Shown piece by piece: positions 8,357 through 17,569 of a DNA stretch of 64,000 bases (the first letter of the stretch is position 1; each line of letters opens with the position of its first letter). The DNA comes from Methylomicrobium lacus LW14 (GTDB taxonomy: Bacteria > Pseudomonadota > Gammaproteobacteria > Methylococcales > Methylomonadaceae). The stretch is taken from assembly GCF_000527095.1 (NCBI RefSeq), contig NZ_AZUN01000001.1:2232001-2296000 (forward strand), written 5' to 3'. A program made the position numbers and the translations under genes. The notes below the pieces were generated by a model. It saw nothing but the letters and a program-made list of their open reading frames with translations, was not told the origin of the DNA and did not search any database.

Positions 8357-9310
8357 TTAATTTTCTATTACTCTGAAACCGCCCATCATGCCGCTCTGCA
8401 TATGCTGCAGGACATGACAGTGGTAATGCCAGTTGCCGGGGCCCACCCCTTCGCCAGCCTTGATTACGAAGGCCTCCCGCACGATCGGACCGATATTGAC
8501 GGTATCAACCAGATGCGAGGTTCCTGGTTGAATCCAGCGGTGGCCGTGCAGATGGAAGGTGTGGAAAGCCGTACCGATGCCGATGACATGGAAACGCACC
8601 AGTTCGTCCTCACGCGCTCCGATAGTTGGGTTAGTCCACAAGGGCACTTGGCGGTTGGCGAGATGGTTAAGCTCCATACCCCAGAAAGTGGTTTCGTGCA
8701 TCCACAGGATGAACTCGCGCTTGATGTCCTTAAGATCCACCTGTTTTATCTGGCCGTCGATCATCGCCGAGACCTTGCCGCCCTTAGGGTTGATGATCAG
8801 GGTACCGTACAGGCCTTTGTCTTCGGCGCCCAGCATCGGATTGCCGAAGGCATGATCATGGTAGGGCCAGGTGCCGGCGGTGCCAGGCGCTGCCGTCCAT
8901 TTATAGGTATAAGGTTTACCCGGAAAAGCAGCCTGATCGGCAGTGTGATTGAACACTTTCATCGTGCCGTCACTGTCCATCTTGTAATGGACGCCATGCA
9001 CATGGATACTGACCGGCTCATTCGATCCCTTGATGTCTTGCTCCAGCGTCACTTCCGCCTTGTCTCCCTCGGTCATCATGATCGCAGGTCCCGGGATGGT
9101 CGGCTCGGTGCTATACTGATGGGTAATATCTTCGGTCTGCCCGGAAGCGTCGCGTATTTTGTGAGTCACCATCTGGTAAGCCAACTGTCCAGAGTCCAGT
9201 TTGGCTGCTTTCATCGTGATCAGGTGAGTTTTTCCCGACTCCGTGTTGGCTTGCGCCATGTGGGTAAACGTAAATACACAGAATATTAAAACGGCTATTT
9301 TTGTTGTCAT
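8357..9310 (-). CDS. Two-domain multicopper oxidase (small laccase type)
   Basis: A 317-residue exported protein (signal peptide ending MAQA-N) with two cupredoxin domains. Domain 1 has His103-Val-His105 and His151-Asp-His153. Domain 2 has HTFHLHGHRW (His250, 253, 255) and the type 1/trinuclear motif His297-Cys298-His299 with His303 and Met308. The type 1 copper is thus only in domain 2, as in Streptomyces small laccase. A trimer with inter-subunit trinuclear clusters is expected from that family. It is the first gene of the minus-strand cluster and faces the Cys-rich regulator gene across 405 bp. Its substrate is unknown; copper(I), phenols or an in-cluster partner are possible. Confidence 0.92.
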   Translation of the reverse strand: MTTKIAVLIFCVFTFTHMAQANTESGKTHLITMKAAKLDSGQLAYQMVTHKIRDASGQTEDITHQYSTEPTIPGPAIMMTEGDKAEVTLEQDIKGSNEPVSIHVHGVHYKMDSDGTMKVFNHTADQAAFPGKPYTYKWTAAPGTAGTWPYHDHAFGNPMLGAEDKGLYGTLIINPKGGKVSAMIDGQIKQVDLKDIKREFILWMHETTFWGMELNHLANRQVPLWTNPTIGAREDELVRFHVIGIGTAFHTFHLHGHRWIQPGTSHLVDTVNIGPIVREAFVIKAGEGVGPGNWHYHCHVLQHMQSGMMGGFRVIEN

Positions 9311-9715
9311 TTTTATGCCTCTCTATCAAGTGAGCTGTAACTGAAGCTCCCGTTTCATCCTGCCCTATTGGAAAAACAGGGCTGAAAAGATCCCTGCAGA
9401 CTTTCGCAAAAAAATTGTCTAATGAAGCGACGGTCGATCCGTCATCGATCGAGCCTGGCGAGAATTTTTTCCAAGTCCTCTTCAGCGTTTCTAAAGCCTA
9501 GCAAGCGAGCTTGCTTTGTAACTGGAGCCTCAATGGTCGCATGAGGAGGACCCGTTGAGCAGCCGGTTTACAAAGAAGCTCCAGTTGCAATTAGTGTAGA
9601 CCCCAAAAAAAACTTTTGCAACTTATAAGTTTTATAAGATTATTTATAATTTTAAATAGCATGGAAGACACCTGTGTTATCCTTGCAAAAAACATTTTCC
9701 CGAATGAAGGTTGTC
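9311..9715. promoter_or_regulatory. Divergent control region between the laccase cluster and its putative regulator
   Basis: No protein gene is visible in these 405 bp. A perfect palindrome AACTTATAAGTT lies at 9620-9631, followed by further TTATAA-like repeats and a -10-like TATAAT at 9645-9650 that could serve the regulator. An inverted repeat AACTGGAGC (9520-9528) / GCTCCAGTT (9578-9586) could fold in RNA from either strand. The palindrome is a plausible operator for the divergent regulator. Confidence 0.5.
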
Positions 9716-10348
9716 ATGTCTCAAGAGATAAGTTCTCGCCAGAATCAAATACTTAAATTATTACTCGAGAACAGGAAAGGACTGTGCATCGACAACGTCG
9801 CCGATGCTTTGGATATTTCGAGAACCGCGGTTCAAAAACATTTTGCCGCGCTTGAAAATGAAGGCTACATTAAAAAAAAGACTTTGAATAAAACCGCCGG
9901 CCGGCCGGTTACGGTGTATGCGCTGACGGATAAGGGCATCAACTATTTTCCCAAGCAATATGCCTGGTTTTCGGAATTAATGCTGAGCGATTTGCGCCAG
10001 GAAATAGGCCCCGAGCGTTTTAGGGGCTATATGCGAAAATTGGGGCTCAAATTGGCAGAAAAGCTGCGCAAACGGTTTGAAGGGAACGAGCTCAATGAAA
10101 AAATCGATGAGCTGCTCAAAATCATGAATGAACTCGGCTATGAAGTACAAGCCGATGCCCGGATCGAATCCGATGAATTCAGTATCCAGGCGCATAATTG
10201 CGTCTACCATGACCTGGTTAAACAATACGACGAAATTTGCGAATTCGATCTCGCCTTAATAACGGCATTGCTGGGTGAAAAAGTAGAGCAGTTGAGTTGC
10301 TTGGCAAAAGGCGATTGCGCCTGCAATTTTAAAGTCAGTAAGAGATGA
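9716..10348 (+). CDS. Winged-helix regulator with C-terminal Cys cluster (SufR-like)
   Basis: A 210-residue protein from the ATG at 9716, which has GAAGG upstream; an in-frame GTG at 9674 and an ATG at 9704 are possible but less well placed. Residues about 8-75 form a winged helix-turn-helix (VADALDISRTAVQKHFAALE) with the wing NKTAGRPVTVYALTDKG. The C-terminal half carries cysteines 162, 175, 195, 201 and 203, matching the SufR-type pattern for binding an Fe-S cluster. It is transcribed away from the laccase/cupredoxin cluster. It is probably a redox-, iron- or NO-responsive repressor of that cluster and of itself; this is inference. Confidence 0.82.
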   Translation: MSQEISSRQNQILKLLLENRKGLCIDNVADALDISRTAVQKHFAALENEGYIKKKTLNKTAGRPVTVYALTDKGINYFPKQYAWFSELMLSDLRQEIGPERFRGYMRKLGLKLAEKLRKRFEGNELNEKIDELLKIMNELGYEVQADARIESDEFSIQAHNCVYHDLVKQYDEICEFDLALITALLGEKVEQLSCLAKGDCACNFKVSKR

Positions 10349-10387
10349 CGCAAAATAATTCTCGACTCCCGTAGGCCATCGCTAAAG

Positions 10388-10405
10388 AACCTAACGTTAG
10401 GTTTT
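10388..10405 (+). terminator. Weak hairpin after the regulator gene
   Basis: The palindrome AACCTAACGTTAGGTT (10388-10403) is followed by TTTATAC. It sits between convergent genes (regulator and trmL). The T-tract is short. Confidence 0.4.
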
Positions 10406-10425
10406 ATACGGCTGGGATAAAAAGC

Positions 10426-10896
10426 TCATTTGAGCGCCGCACCGTCATAGCCTTGCTGCCGCCAGGCCTCGTACAAGGCGACCGCGACCGTATTCGACAG
10501 ATTCAGGCTGCGGCTTTCCGGCCGCATCGGCAGATACAGGCATTGCGCCTCTCCCACCTCGGCCAGCAGGCTTGCCGGCAAGCCCCGGCTTTCGGGACCG
10601 AACAGCAAGGCATCGTCAGGATTGAACGCCGCGCCGCTGAACAGCGTCTTGCCTTTCGTGGTCATTGCAAAGAGCCGGCCGGGCCGCACCGTGTCAATGA
10701 AATCGGCCCATTTCGGATACACCTTCACCTCGGCCCATTCATGATAGTCGAGCCCGGCCCTCCGCAACTTCTTGTCTTCCAGTTCAAAACCCAACGGCTC
10801 GATCAAATGCAGCTTTGCGCCGGTATTGGCGCAAAGCCGAATGATGTTGCCGGTATTTGCCGGAATCTCCGGCTCGTACAACACGACATGAAACAT
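10426..10896 (-). CDS. trmL: tRNA (cytidine/uridine-34 2'-O)-methyltransferase TrmL
   Basis: A 156-residue SPOUT-class methyltransferase. It has the typical short TrmL length and the motifs NTGNIIRLCANTG near the N-terminus, LLFGPESRGLP for the knotted S-adenosylmethionine site, and RSLNLSNTVAVALYEAWRQ at the C-terminus. The enzyme methylates the ribose of the wobble base in certain leucine tRNAs. It is encoded 9 bp downstream of glycogen phosphorylase on the same strand, so the two may be co-transcribed without a functional link. Confidence 0.95.
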   Translation of the reverse strand: MFHVVLYEPEIPANTGNIIRLCANTGAKLHLIEPLGFELEDKKLRRAGLDYHEWAEVKVYPKWADFIDTVRPGRLFAMTTKGKTLFSGAAFNPDDALLFGPESRGLPASLLAEVGEAQCLYLPMRPESRSLNLSNTVAVALYEAWRQQGYDGAALK

Positions 10897-10905
10897 CGCG
10901 CGCCG

Positions 10906-13407
10906 TTAGCCTTTGGCTGAAACCGGCGTCAGTTTCCAGATCTCGTTGTTATAATCGGCAATCGTGCGGTCGGTCGAGAATTTGCCGCTGGCGGCGCAGT
11001 TCATAATGCTCATCCGCGTCCAGCGCTCCTGGTCCTGATAGGCCTCTTCGACGCGGCGCTGCGCATCGAGGAAGCTGCGGAAATCCGCGATCGTCATCCA
11101 CGGATCGTGCGGGCTTTTCAGCGAGGCGATGATCGGATCGAAGATGTCCGGCTCGAAGGAGTTGAAATAGCGTATCTCGAGCAGGTTCATCACCCGCTTC
11201 AGGTCTTCGTCGGCTTCGATGATCGAAACCGGATCGTAATGGTGACGTTTTTCCTCGACTTCCTGTTCGGTCAAACCGAAAAGGAAGAAATTCTCATCAC
11301 CGACTTCCTCGCGGATTTCGATATTCGCGCCGTCAAGCGTGCCGATCGTCAACGAGCCGTTCATCATGAACTTCATGTTGCCGGTGCCGGACGCTTCCTT
11401 GCCGGCGGTCGAGATTTGTTCGGACAGATCGGCGCCCGGACAGATTTTTTCCATCGCCGACACCCGGTAATTCTGCAAAAACACCAGTTTCAGCTTATCG
11501 CCGACCACAGGATCGTTGTTGATCACATCAGCCACATTGTTGATCAGCTTGATGATCCGCTTCGCCATGAAATAGCCCGGCGCGGCCTTGCCGCCGATCA
11601 GCACGCAACGGTTGGTCCAGTTGGCGGTATCGCCGCGCTTGATGCGGTCGTACAGATGGATCACATGCAATACGTTCAGCAACTGGCGCTTGTATTCGTG
11701 AATCCGCTTGACCTGCACGTCGAACAATGCGTCCAGGTTGATATCGATGTCATGCTCAACTTTCTTCAGATCGACCAGGCGCTTCTTCGCATTATGGCGC
11801 ACGGCCTGCCAGCGCTTTTGGAACTTTTTGTCGTCCGCAAATTTCTCGAGTTTTTTCAGCTGCGTCAGATCGGTCAGCCAGCCGTCGCCGATCGTTTCGC
11901 TGATCAGAGCGGCCAATTCCGGATTGCAGGACGCGAGCCAGCGGCGCGGCGTGACACCGTTCGTTTTATTGTTGAACTTTTCCGGCCACAACTCGTAAAA
12001 GTCACGGAACAAGCCCTGTTGCAGCAACTTCGAATGCAATTCCGCGACGCCGTTGACCGAGAAGCTGCCGACGATTGCGAGATAGGCCATTCTGACATGT
12101 TGTTCGTGACCTTCCTCGATCAGCGACATGCGCGTCAGACGATCGGTGTCGCCGGGCCAGCGTGCCGACACTTCGGTCAGGAAATCCGCGTTGATTTGAA
12201 AAATGATTTCCAAAAGGCGCGGCAACAGGCTTCTGAACAGCGATACCGACCATCTTTCCAGAGCTTCCGGCAACAACGTATGGTTCGTATAAGCCATCGT
12301 TTCGCGCGTGATCAGCCAGGCCTCATACCATTCGAGATCATGCTCGTCGATCAACAACCGCATCAGCTCGGCGACCGCGATGCTCGGATGCGTGTCGTTC
12401 AATTGAAAACAATTCTTCGCCGCGAACTGGCTGAAATCCTTGCCGTGGCGGCCGACCCATTTTTCGAGCACGTCTTGCAGACTCGCCGAAGCCAACAGAT
12501 ATTGCTGCTTCAGGCGCAAGGCCTTGCCGTTTTCGTTCGCGTCGTTCGGGTACAGCACCATCGTAATGTTTTCGGCTGTGTTTTTCGCGGCGACCGACTC
12601 GGCGTAATCGCCGGCATTGAACTCGTCCAGATTGAATTCCTCGGTCGCGGCCGCCTTCCACAGGCGCAAGGTATTGACCGTGCCGTTCTGGAAACCCGGA
12701 ATCGGCGTATCGAAAGGTATCGCCAACACATCATGCGTATCGACCCACGCCACCCGTTTCTTGCCGTATTCATCGACGAGCACCTCGGTGCGGCCGCCGA
12801 ACTTGATTCTTTGCTTGAATTCGAGGCGTTCAATCTCCCAGACATTGCCGTTGCGCAGCCAATGGTCGGGCTTTTCGACCTGCTCGCCGCTTACGATCAT
12901 TTGCGTGAACATGCCGTATTCGTAACGCAGGCCATAACCGGTAACCGGCAGTTGCAGCGTTGCACAACTGTCGATGAAGCAGGCCGCCAAACGACCGAGG
13001 CCACCGTTACCGAGTCCCGCGTCGGGCTCGTTATCGACCAACTCTTCCAATTCCAGGCCCAGATCATACAACGCGTTTTTCGCCGTATCGTTGATCCCGA
13101 GGTTCAGCATCGCATTACTCAGCGTACGCCCCATCAAAAATTCCATCGACAGGTAATAGGCGCGTTTGCAGTCTGCCTCTTTGTAGGCGTTATAGGTTTT
13201 TTTCCAACGCTCGATCAAGCGGTCGCTGATCGCCAGCGAGAACCCCTCGTAGGCATAATGCAGCGAACAGCAATGCTCATCCCGGCCCAGCCTGTGTCCA
13301 TAGTAACGCTTGAAATCCTCCTTCAGGCCTTCCTTGTCCATTCCCAGAGCAGGCAGCTTCGTAATATCGGCTTTCGGTTGACTCTTTGTTAATTGTCTCT
13401 TAGGCAT
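10906..13407 (-). CDS. glgP: Glycogen/starch phosphorylase
   Basis: An 833-residue protein of the full length expected for bacterial glycogen phosphorylase. Visible family features are AYYLSMEFLMGRTLSNAM near residue 85, GNGGLGRLAACFIDS, GYGLRYEYGMF, and the pyridoxal-phosphate site EASGTGNMKFMMNGS, whose lysine binds the cofactor. It releases glucose-1-phosphate from glycogen. Glycogen storage is common in methanotrophs. The start at 13407 gives the family N-terminus, including a short basic extension (MPKRQLTKSQPK). A long antisense reading frame over this gene is an artefact of GC-rich codons. Confidence 0.96.
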   Translation of the reverse strand: MPKRQLTKSQPKADITKLPALGMDKEGLKEDFKRYYGHRLGRDEHCCSLHYAYEGFSLAISDRLIERWKKTYNAYKEADCKRAYYLSMEFLMGRTLSNAMLNLGINDTAKNALYDLGLELEELVDNEPDAGLGNGGLGRLAACFIDSCATLQLPVTGYGLRYEYGMFTQMIVSGEQVEKPDHWLRNGNVWEIERLEFKQRIKFGGRTEVLVDEYGKKRVAWVDTHDVLAIPFDTPIPGFQNGTVNTLRLWKAAATEEFNLDEFNAGDYAESVAAKNTAENITMVLYPNDANENGKALRLKQQYLLASASLQDVLEKWVGRHGKDFSQFAAKNCFQLNDTHPSIAVAELMRLLIDEHDLEWYEAWLITRETMAYTNHTLLPEALERWSVSLFRSLLPRLLEIIFQINADFLTEVSARWPGDTDRLTRMSLIEEGHEQHVRMAYLAIVGSFSVNGVAELHSKLLQQGLFRDFYELWPEKFNNKTNGVTPRRWLASCNPELAALISETIGDGWLTDLTQLKKLEKFADDKKFQKRWQAVRHNAKKRLVDLKKVEHDIDINLDALFDVQVKRIHEYKRQLLNVLHVIHLYDRIKRGDTANWTNRCVLIGGKAAPGYFMAKRIIKLINNVADVINNDPVVGDKLKLVFLQNYRVSAMEKICPGADLSEQISTAGKEASGTGNMKFMMNGSLTIGTLDGANIEIREEVGDENFFLFGLTEQEVEEKRHHYDPVSIIEADEDLKRVMNLLEIRYFNSFEPDIFDPIIASLKSPHDPWMTIADFRSFLDAQRRVEEAYQDQERWTRMSIMNCAASGKFSTDRTIADYNNEIWKLTPVSAKG

Positions 13408-13840
13408 CGGTCAAATTACGGTAAGTTGATAATAGATGACGGCCATTTTAGGCGTTTCAAATAAAACATTCAGCAAAGTTTTCAGATTTTCGCCGATCTT
13501 CGTCAAATTTGCGCCAACGGCCCTATTTTGGAGCGAAAACAGCGAATCTGAAACGCATACTTTGCCAAGATGCCGCATCAGCCGCCTCACCGCCCTCTTT
13601 TCGGTAAAACATGCAAATCTCGTGCCGACACCCTGGAAGCGCAAGCCGCTATGGACGGATTTAAGATTGAACATTACAATTTTGCCAAGAAACGAGTAGA
13701 ATACAGGAGATATTGCCGGAAGAATGACTTATAATTAGCGGTTCTTCGATGCGTTTTGAACGCATCGGGATTAACCATGCGGCAAAACACAAAGCCGGAC
13801 CGCCGGCTTGAGAACAATTCAGGTTGAACGAGGTATTGGG
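13408..13840 (+). promoter_or_regulatory. ilvB upstream region with two leader hairpins
   Basis: These 433 bp contain no convincing protein gene. A TATAAT box lies at 13730-13735 but I see no well-spaced -35. If transcription starts just after it, the leader would contain a perfect 9-bp hairpin at 13747-13767 (CGATGCGTT/AACGCATCG) and a second 7-bp hairpin at 13792-13809 (AAGCCGG/CCGGCTT). Neither has a T-tract. They could regulate ilvBHC expression, but I found no leader peptide rich in Leu, Ile or Val. Confidence 0.4.
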
Positions 13841-15580
13841 GTGGAATTAAGCGGCGCACAAATTTTGGTGCAGAGTCTTAAAGACGAAGGCGTTGAATAT
13901 ATTTTCGGCTATCCTGGCGGAGCGGTGTTGCACTTGTACGATGCACTGTTCCAGCAACAGGACATCAAGCACATTCTGGTCCGGCACGAGCAAGGCGCGA
14001 CCCATGCGGCCGACGGCTATGCGCGCGCGACCGGCAAGCCCGGCGTCGTGCTGGTCACCTCGGGTCCCGGCGCGACAAACGCGATCACCGGCATCGCGAC
14101 TGCCTTCCTGGACTCGATCCCGCTGGTCGTGATCTCCGGGCAAGTCTCGATGCCGGTGATCGGCAGCGACGCCTTCCAGGAAGTCGACATGATCGGCATC
14201 AGCCGCCCCTGCGTGAAGCACAACTTCCTGGTCAAGGACGTGACCAAGCTCGCCGAAACGGTCAAGAAGGCATTCTATATCGCGACCACCGGCCGCCCCG
14301 GCCCGGTCGTGGTCGATATCCCGAAAGACATGACCGACCCCAACATCAAGGTGCCGTATCACTACCCGAAAAAGGTGTCGATCCGCTCCTACAATCCGAC
14401 CGTGGTCGGCCATAAAGGCCAGATCAAGAGAGCGGTCGATTTGCTGCTGTCCGCGGAACGCCCGATCATTTACTCCGGCGGCGGCGTCGTACTCGGCGAA
14501 GCGAGCCGGGAACTGACCGAATTCACCCGCCTGCTCGGCTATCCGATCACCAATACCCTGATGGGGCTTGGCGCCTACCCGGCGACCGACAAGCAATTCA
14601 TCGGCATGCTCGGCATGCACGGCACCTATGAAGCGAACATGGCGATGCACGAGAGCGACGTGATCATCGCGATCGGCGCGCGCTTCGACGACCGGGTGAC
14701 CGGCAAGCTGGACAGATTTTGCCCGCACGCGAAGATCATCCATATCGATGTCGATCCGGCGTCGATTTCGAAGACCGTCAAGGTCGACATTCCGATCGTC
14801 GGCGAGGTGAAGCCGGTATTGGAGCAAATGATCGAACTGATCAAGGATCACAAACATAAGCCGCACAAAAAGGCGCTGGAAGCCTGGTGGGCGCAAATCG
14901 GCGAGTGGCAGGCGCTGAAATGCCTGGAATACGATCGCAATAGCCCCTTGATTAAGCCGCAATATGTGATTGAACAACTCTGGGAAGTCACCAAGGGCAA
15001 CGCCTACATCACCTCCGATGTCGGCCAGCACCAGATGTGGGCCGCGCAATATTACCGCTTCGATAAGCCGCGCCACTGGATCAACTCCGGCGGCCTCGGC
15101 ACGATGGGGTTCGGCATGCCGGCCGCGATCGGCGTCAAGCTCGGTTTCCCGGACGCCGATGTCGCCTGCGTGACCGGCGAAGCCAGCATCCAGATGTGCA
15201 TTCAGGAATTGTCGACCGCGTTGCAATACGACACGCCGATCAAGATCATCAACCTGAACAACCGCTACATGGGCATGGTGCGGCAGTGGCAGGAGTTTAC
15301 CTACGAAAGCCGTTACTCGCATTCTTACATGGACACGATTCCGGATTTCGTCAAACTGGCCGAGGCCTATGGTCATGTCGGCATGCACATCGACAAGCCG
15401 GAACAAGTCCGGCCGGCGCTCGAACAGGCATTTGCGATGAAAGACCGGACCGTATTCCTGGACATCATCACCGATCGCACCGAAAACGTGTTTCCGATGA
15501 TCGAAGCCGGCAAGGCTCATAACGACATGAAGCTTCGGGGTCTCGACTCCGCCTCAACAGACGACAGGGAATTGGCCTAA
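13841..15580 (+). CDS. ilvB: Acetolactate synthase, large catalytic subunit
   Basis: A 579-residue thiamine-diphosphate enzyme from the GTG at 13841, which has GAGG 8 bases upstream; the in-frame TTG at 13808 lies in a hairpin and is less likely. Domains in order: an N-terminal pyrimidine-binding domain (VEYIFGYPGGAVLHLYDAL, with the active-site Glu in VRHEQGATHAADGYAR), a central domain, and a C-terminal domain with the Mg-ThDP motif GEASIQMCIQELSTALQYDTPIKIINLNN. It condenses pyruvate to acetolactate, or pyruvate and 2-ketobutyrate to acetohydroxybutyrate, in branched-chain amino-acid synthesis. Its stop overlaps the start of ilvH (TAATG). The Gly-Asp commonly seen in this ThDP motif appears here as GEAS, a small deviation. 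Confidence 0.96.
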   Translation: MELSGAQILVQSLKDEGVEYIFGYPGGAVLHLYDALFQQQDIKHILVRHEQGATHAADGYARATGKPGVVLVTSGPGATNAITGIATAFLDSIPLVVISGQVSMPVIGSDAFQEVDMIGISRPCVKHNFLVKDVTKLAETVKKAFYIATTGRPGPVVVDIPKDMTDPNIKVPYHYPKKVSIRSYNPTVVGHKGQIKRAVDLLLSAERPIIYSGGGVVLGEASRELTEFTRLLGYPITNTLMGLGAYPATDKQFIGMLGMHGTYEANMAMHESDVIIAIGARFDDRVTGKLDRFCPHAKIIHIDVDPASISKTVKVDIPIVGEVKPVLEQMIELIKDHKHKPHKKALEAWWAQIGEWQALKCLEYDRNSPLIKPQYVIEQLWEVTKGNAYITSDVGQHQMWAAQYYRFDKPRHWINSGGLGTMGFGMPAAIGVKLGFPDADVACVTGEASIQMCIQELSTALQYDTPIKIINLNNRYMGMVRQWQEFTYESRYSHSYMDTIPDFVKLAEAYGHVGMHIDKPEQVRPALEQAFAMKDRTVFLDIITDRTENVFPMIEAGKAHNDMKLRGLDSASTDDRELA

Positions 15581-16074
15581 TGAGACACATCATCTCCGTT
15601 TTGATGGAAAACGAATCCGGCGCGCTGTCGCGCGTCGCGGGCCTGTTTTCCGCACGCGGCTACAATATCGAATCCTTGACCGTCGCGGCAACCGAAGATC
15701 CGACTTTATCCAGGATGACGATCGTGACGCGCGGCAGCGACGACATCATCGAACAGATCACCAAACAGCTGAACAAGCTGATCGACGTGGTCAAGGTGCT
15801 CGATCTAGCCGATGTCGGCGCGCATATCGAACGCGAACTGATGCTGATCAAGATCAGGAGCACCGAGCAGAACCGGCTTGAAATCAGAAGCCTCGCGGAC
15901 ATTTTCCGCGGCAAGATCGTCGACGTGACGGCATCCACTTATGTCGTCGAGATGACAGGCCCATCCGAAAAGCTCGACGCGTTCATCGCCGCGATCGCGG
16001 CCGAAGCGATCATCGAAGTCGTTCGCTCCGGCCCGACCGGCATTTCGCGCGGCGAAAGCGGCCTGCACTTATAA
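15580..16074 (+). CDS. ilvH: Acetolactate synthase, small regulatory subunit
   Basis: A 164-residue protein starting MRHIISVLMENESGALSRVAGLFSARGYNIESL, the canonical ACT-domain N-terminus of the IlvH family. A second domain follows (residues about 80-164, ERELMLIKI to the end). The subunit activates IlvB and confers valine feedback inhibition. It overlaps ilvB by one base and precedes ilvC by 51 bp in an ilvBHC operon. Confidence 0.96.
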   Translation: MRHIISVLMENESGALSRVAGLFSARGYNIESLTVAATEDPTLSRMTIVTRGSDDIIEQITKQLNKLIDVVKVLDLADVGAHIERELMLIKIRSTEQNRLEIRSLADIFRGKIVDVTASTYVVEMTGPSEKLDAFIAAIAAEAIIEVVRSGPTGISRGESGLHL

Positions 16075-16125
16075 GCCAAACGCACCGTTTCATTTTCCAA
16101 TTAAAAAGTCACAACAGGTACAACA

Positions 16126-17142
16126 ATGCAAGTTTATTACGACAAAGATGCGGATCTTTCGATCATCAAATCCAAAAAAGTCGCGATCATCGGCTACGGT
16201 TCCCAAGGCCATGCGCATGCGAACAACTTAAAAGACTCGGGCGTCGATGTGGTAGTGGGCTTGCGGCCGAATTCGGCTTCGGTCGCGAAGGCGCAAGGCT
16301 CCGGCCTGGCCGTCCAGGACGTTGCGCAAGCGGTTGCCGGCGCCGACGTGGTAATGATTCTGACGCCTGACGAATTTCAAGCACAGCTGTACAAGACCGA
16401 AATCGAGCCGAACATCAAACAGGGCGCGACCCTGGCGTTTGCGCACGGTTTCTCGATCCTGTTCAACCAGGTCGTACCGCGCGCCGACCTCGACGTGGTA
16501 ATGATCGCACCGAAGGCGCCCGGCCACACGGTCCGCTCCGAATTCGTCCGCGGCGGCGGTGTGCCCGATCTGATCGCGGTGCAGCAAGACGCTTCCGGTA
16601 ACGCAAAGGCCCTATGCCTGTCCTACGCATCGGCGATCGGCGGCGGCCGTTCCGGCATCATCGAAACCACCTTCCGCGACGAAGCCGAAACCGATTTGTT
16701 CGGCGAACAGGCCGTTCTCTGCGGCGGCGCGGTCGAACTGGTCAAAGCCGGCTTCGAAACTCTGGTCGAAGCCGGTTACGCGCCGGAAATGGCCTATTTC
16801 GAATGCTTGCACGAGCTGAAACTGATCGTCGACCTGATGTACGAAGGCGGCATCGCGAACATGAACTATTCGATCTCGAACAACGCCGAATACGGCGAAT
16901 ACGTGACCGGCCCGCGCGTGATCAACGACGAAAGCCGCCGCGCGATGAAAGAAGCGCTGAACAACATCCGTAACGGCGAATACGCGAAACGCTTCATCAT
17001 GGAAGGCGCGACCAACTATCCGGAAATGACCGCTCGCCGCCGTCTGAACGCGGAACATCCGATCGAAGTCGTCGGCGAAAAACTGCGCGCGATGATGCCG
17101 TGGATCAAGGCGAACAAAATCGTCGATAAAGCCAAAAACTGA
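16126..17142 (+). CDS. ilvC: Ketol-acid reductoisomerase (class I)
   Basis: A 338-residue class I enzyme. It has the Rossmann motif IIGYGSQGHAHANNL near residue 23, the catalytic domain with FRDEAETDLFGEQAVLCGG (Mg ligands in the Asp/Glu cluster), and the C-terminal knotted helices ending near YPEMTARRRLNAEHPIE. It catalyses isomeroreduction of acetolactate to dihydroxyisovalerate with NAD(P)H. A strong terminator follows it, which ends the ilvBHC operon. Confidence 0.97.
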   Translation: MQVYYDKDADLSIIKSKKVAIIGYGSQGHAHANNLKDSGVDVVVGLRPNSASVAKAQGSGLAVQDVAQAVAGADVVMILTPDEFQAQLYKTEIEPNIKQGATLAFAHGFSILFNQVVPRADLDVVMIAPKAPGHTVRSEFVRGGGVPDLIAVQQDASGNAKALCLSYASAIGGGRSGIIETTFRDEAETDLFGEQAVLCGGAVELVKAGFETLVEAGYAPEMAYFECLHELKLIVDLMYEGGIANMNYSISNNAEYGEYVTGPRVINDESRRAMKEALNNIRNGEYAKRFIMEGATNYPEMTARRRLNAEHPIEVVGEKLRAMMPWIKANKIVDKAKN

Positions 17143-17163
17143 TCCGCTTCATTCGGCTCGACA

Positions 17164-17193
17164 AAAAGCCCGTCACATGACGGGCTTTTTTTT
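17164..17193 (+). terminator. Rho-independent terminator of ilvBHC
   Basis: The stem AGCCCGTC/GACGGGCT has an ACAT loop and a run of eight T's. It begins 22 bp after the ilvC stop. Confidence 0.93.
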
Positions 17194-17211
17194 GCCTAAC
17201 GAAAATCACTA

Positions 17212-17222
17212 CCCCCCCCCCC
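17212..17222. repeat. Homopolymeric C11 tract
   Basis: Eleven consecutive C's in the intergenic region after the ilvC terminator. Such tracts are prone to slipped-strand length change, but here no reading frame crosses it. Confidence 0.9.
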
Positions 17223-17382
17223 GCAACGCCTGTCTAATTTTTCGGCTCAGTTGAAAAACACATACACTTTTTCCAAAAATCTGCTATCTTAATCAACTGA
17301 CCCAAATCGTTAACGAGCACCACCCTCCCCGACAACCGTCTGCTCGCTATTCCTGCGGGCGTTCATCGCGGATTCATCTTGC

Positions 17383-17493
17383 ATGGAAAATAATAGACCT
17401 GTGACTGGGAGAAAAATCCTTATCATCATGGTCATAAGCATTGTTTGTCTTATAAATTTGCGCTATTCACCGCAACGACCAAACGAAAACTGA
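17383..17493 (+). CDS. Possible 36-residue single-pass membrane peptide
   Basis: A short frame reading MENNRPVTGRK, then ILIIMVISIVCLINL, then a polar tail. The hydrophobic stretch could span the membrane. No good ribosome-binding site precedes it (GATTCATCTTGC), so translation is doubtful. The rest of 17194-17569 holds no other gene that I can see. Confidence 0.25.
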   Translation: MENNRPVTGRKILIIMVISIVCLINLRYSPQRPNEN

Positions 17494-17569
17494 GTATGGC
17501 CCGTTTTTTGCTGGGCTTTATCAAAACTTTTTACAGAAAAAGTTTACACCCATTGGATAAGGAGACTTT

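Noticed and set aside
11107..13392. A 761-codon open frame antisense to glycogen phosphorylase
   Set aside because: It mirrors the third-position GC of glgP, has no ribosome-binding site or recognisable domain, and its protein composition is a typical antisense artefact. The same applies to the long antisense frames over ilvB, the aminotransferase and moeA.
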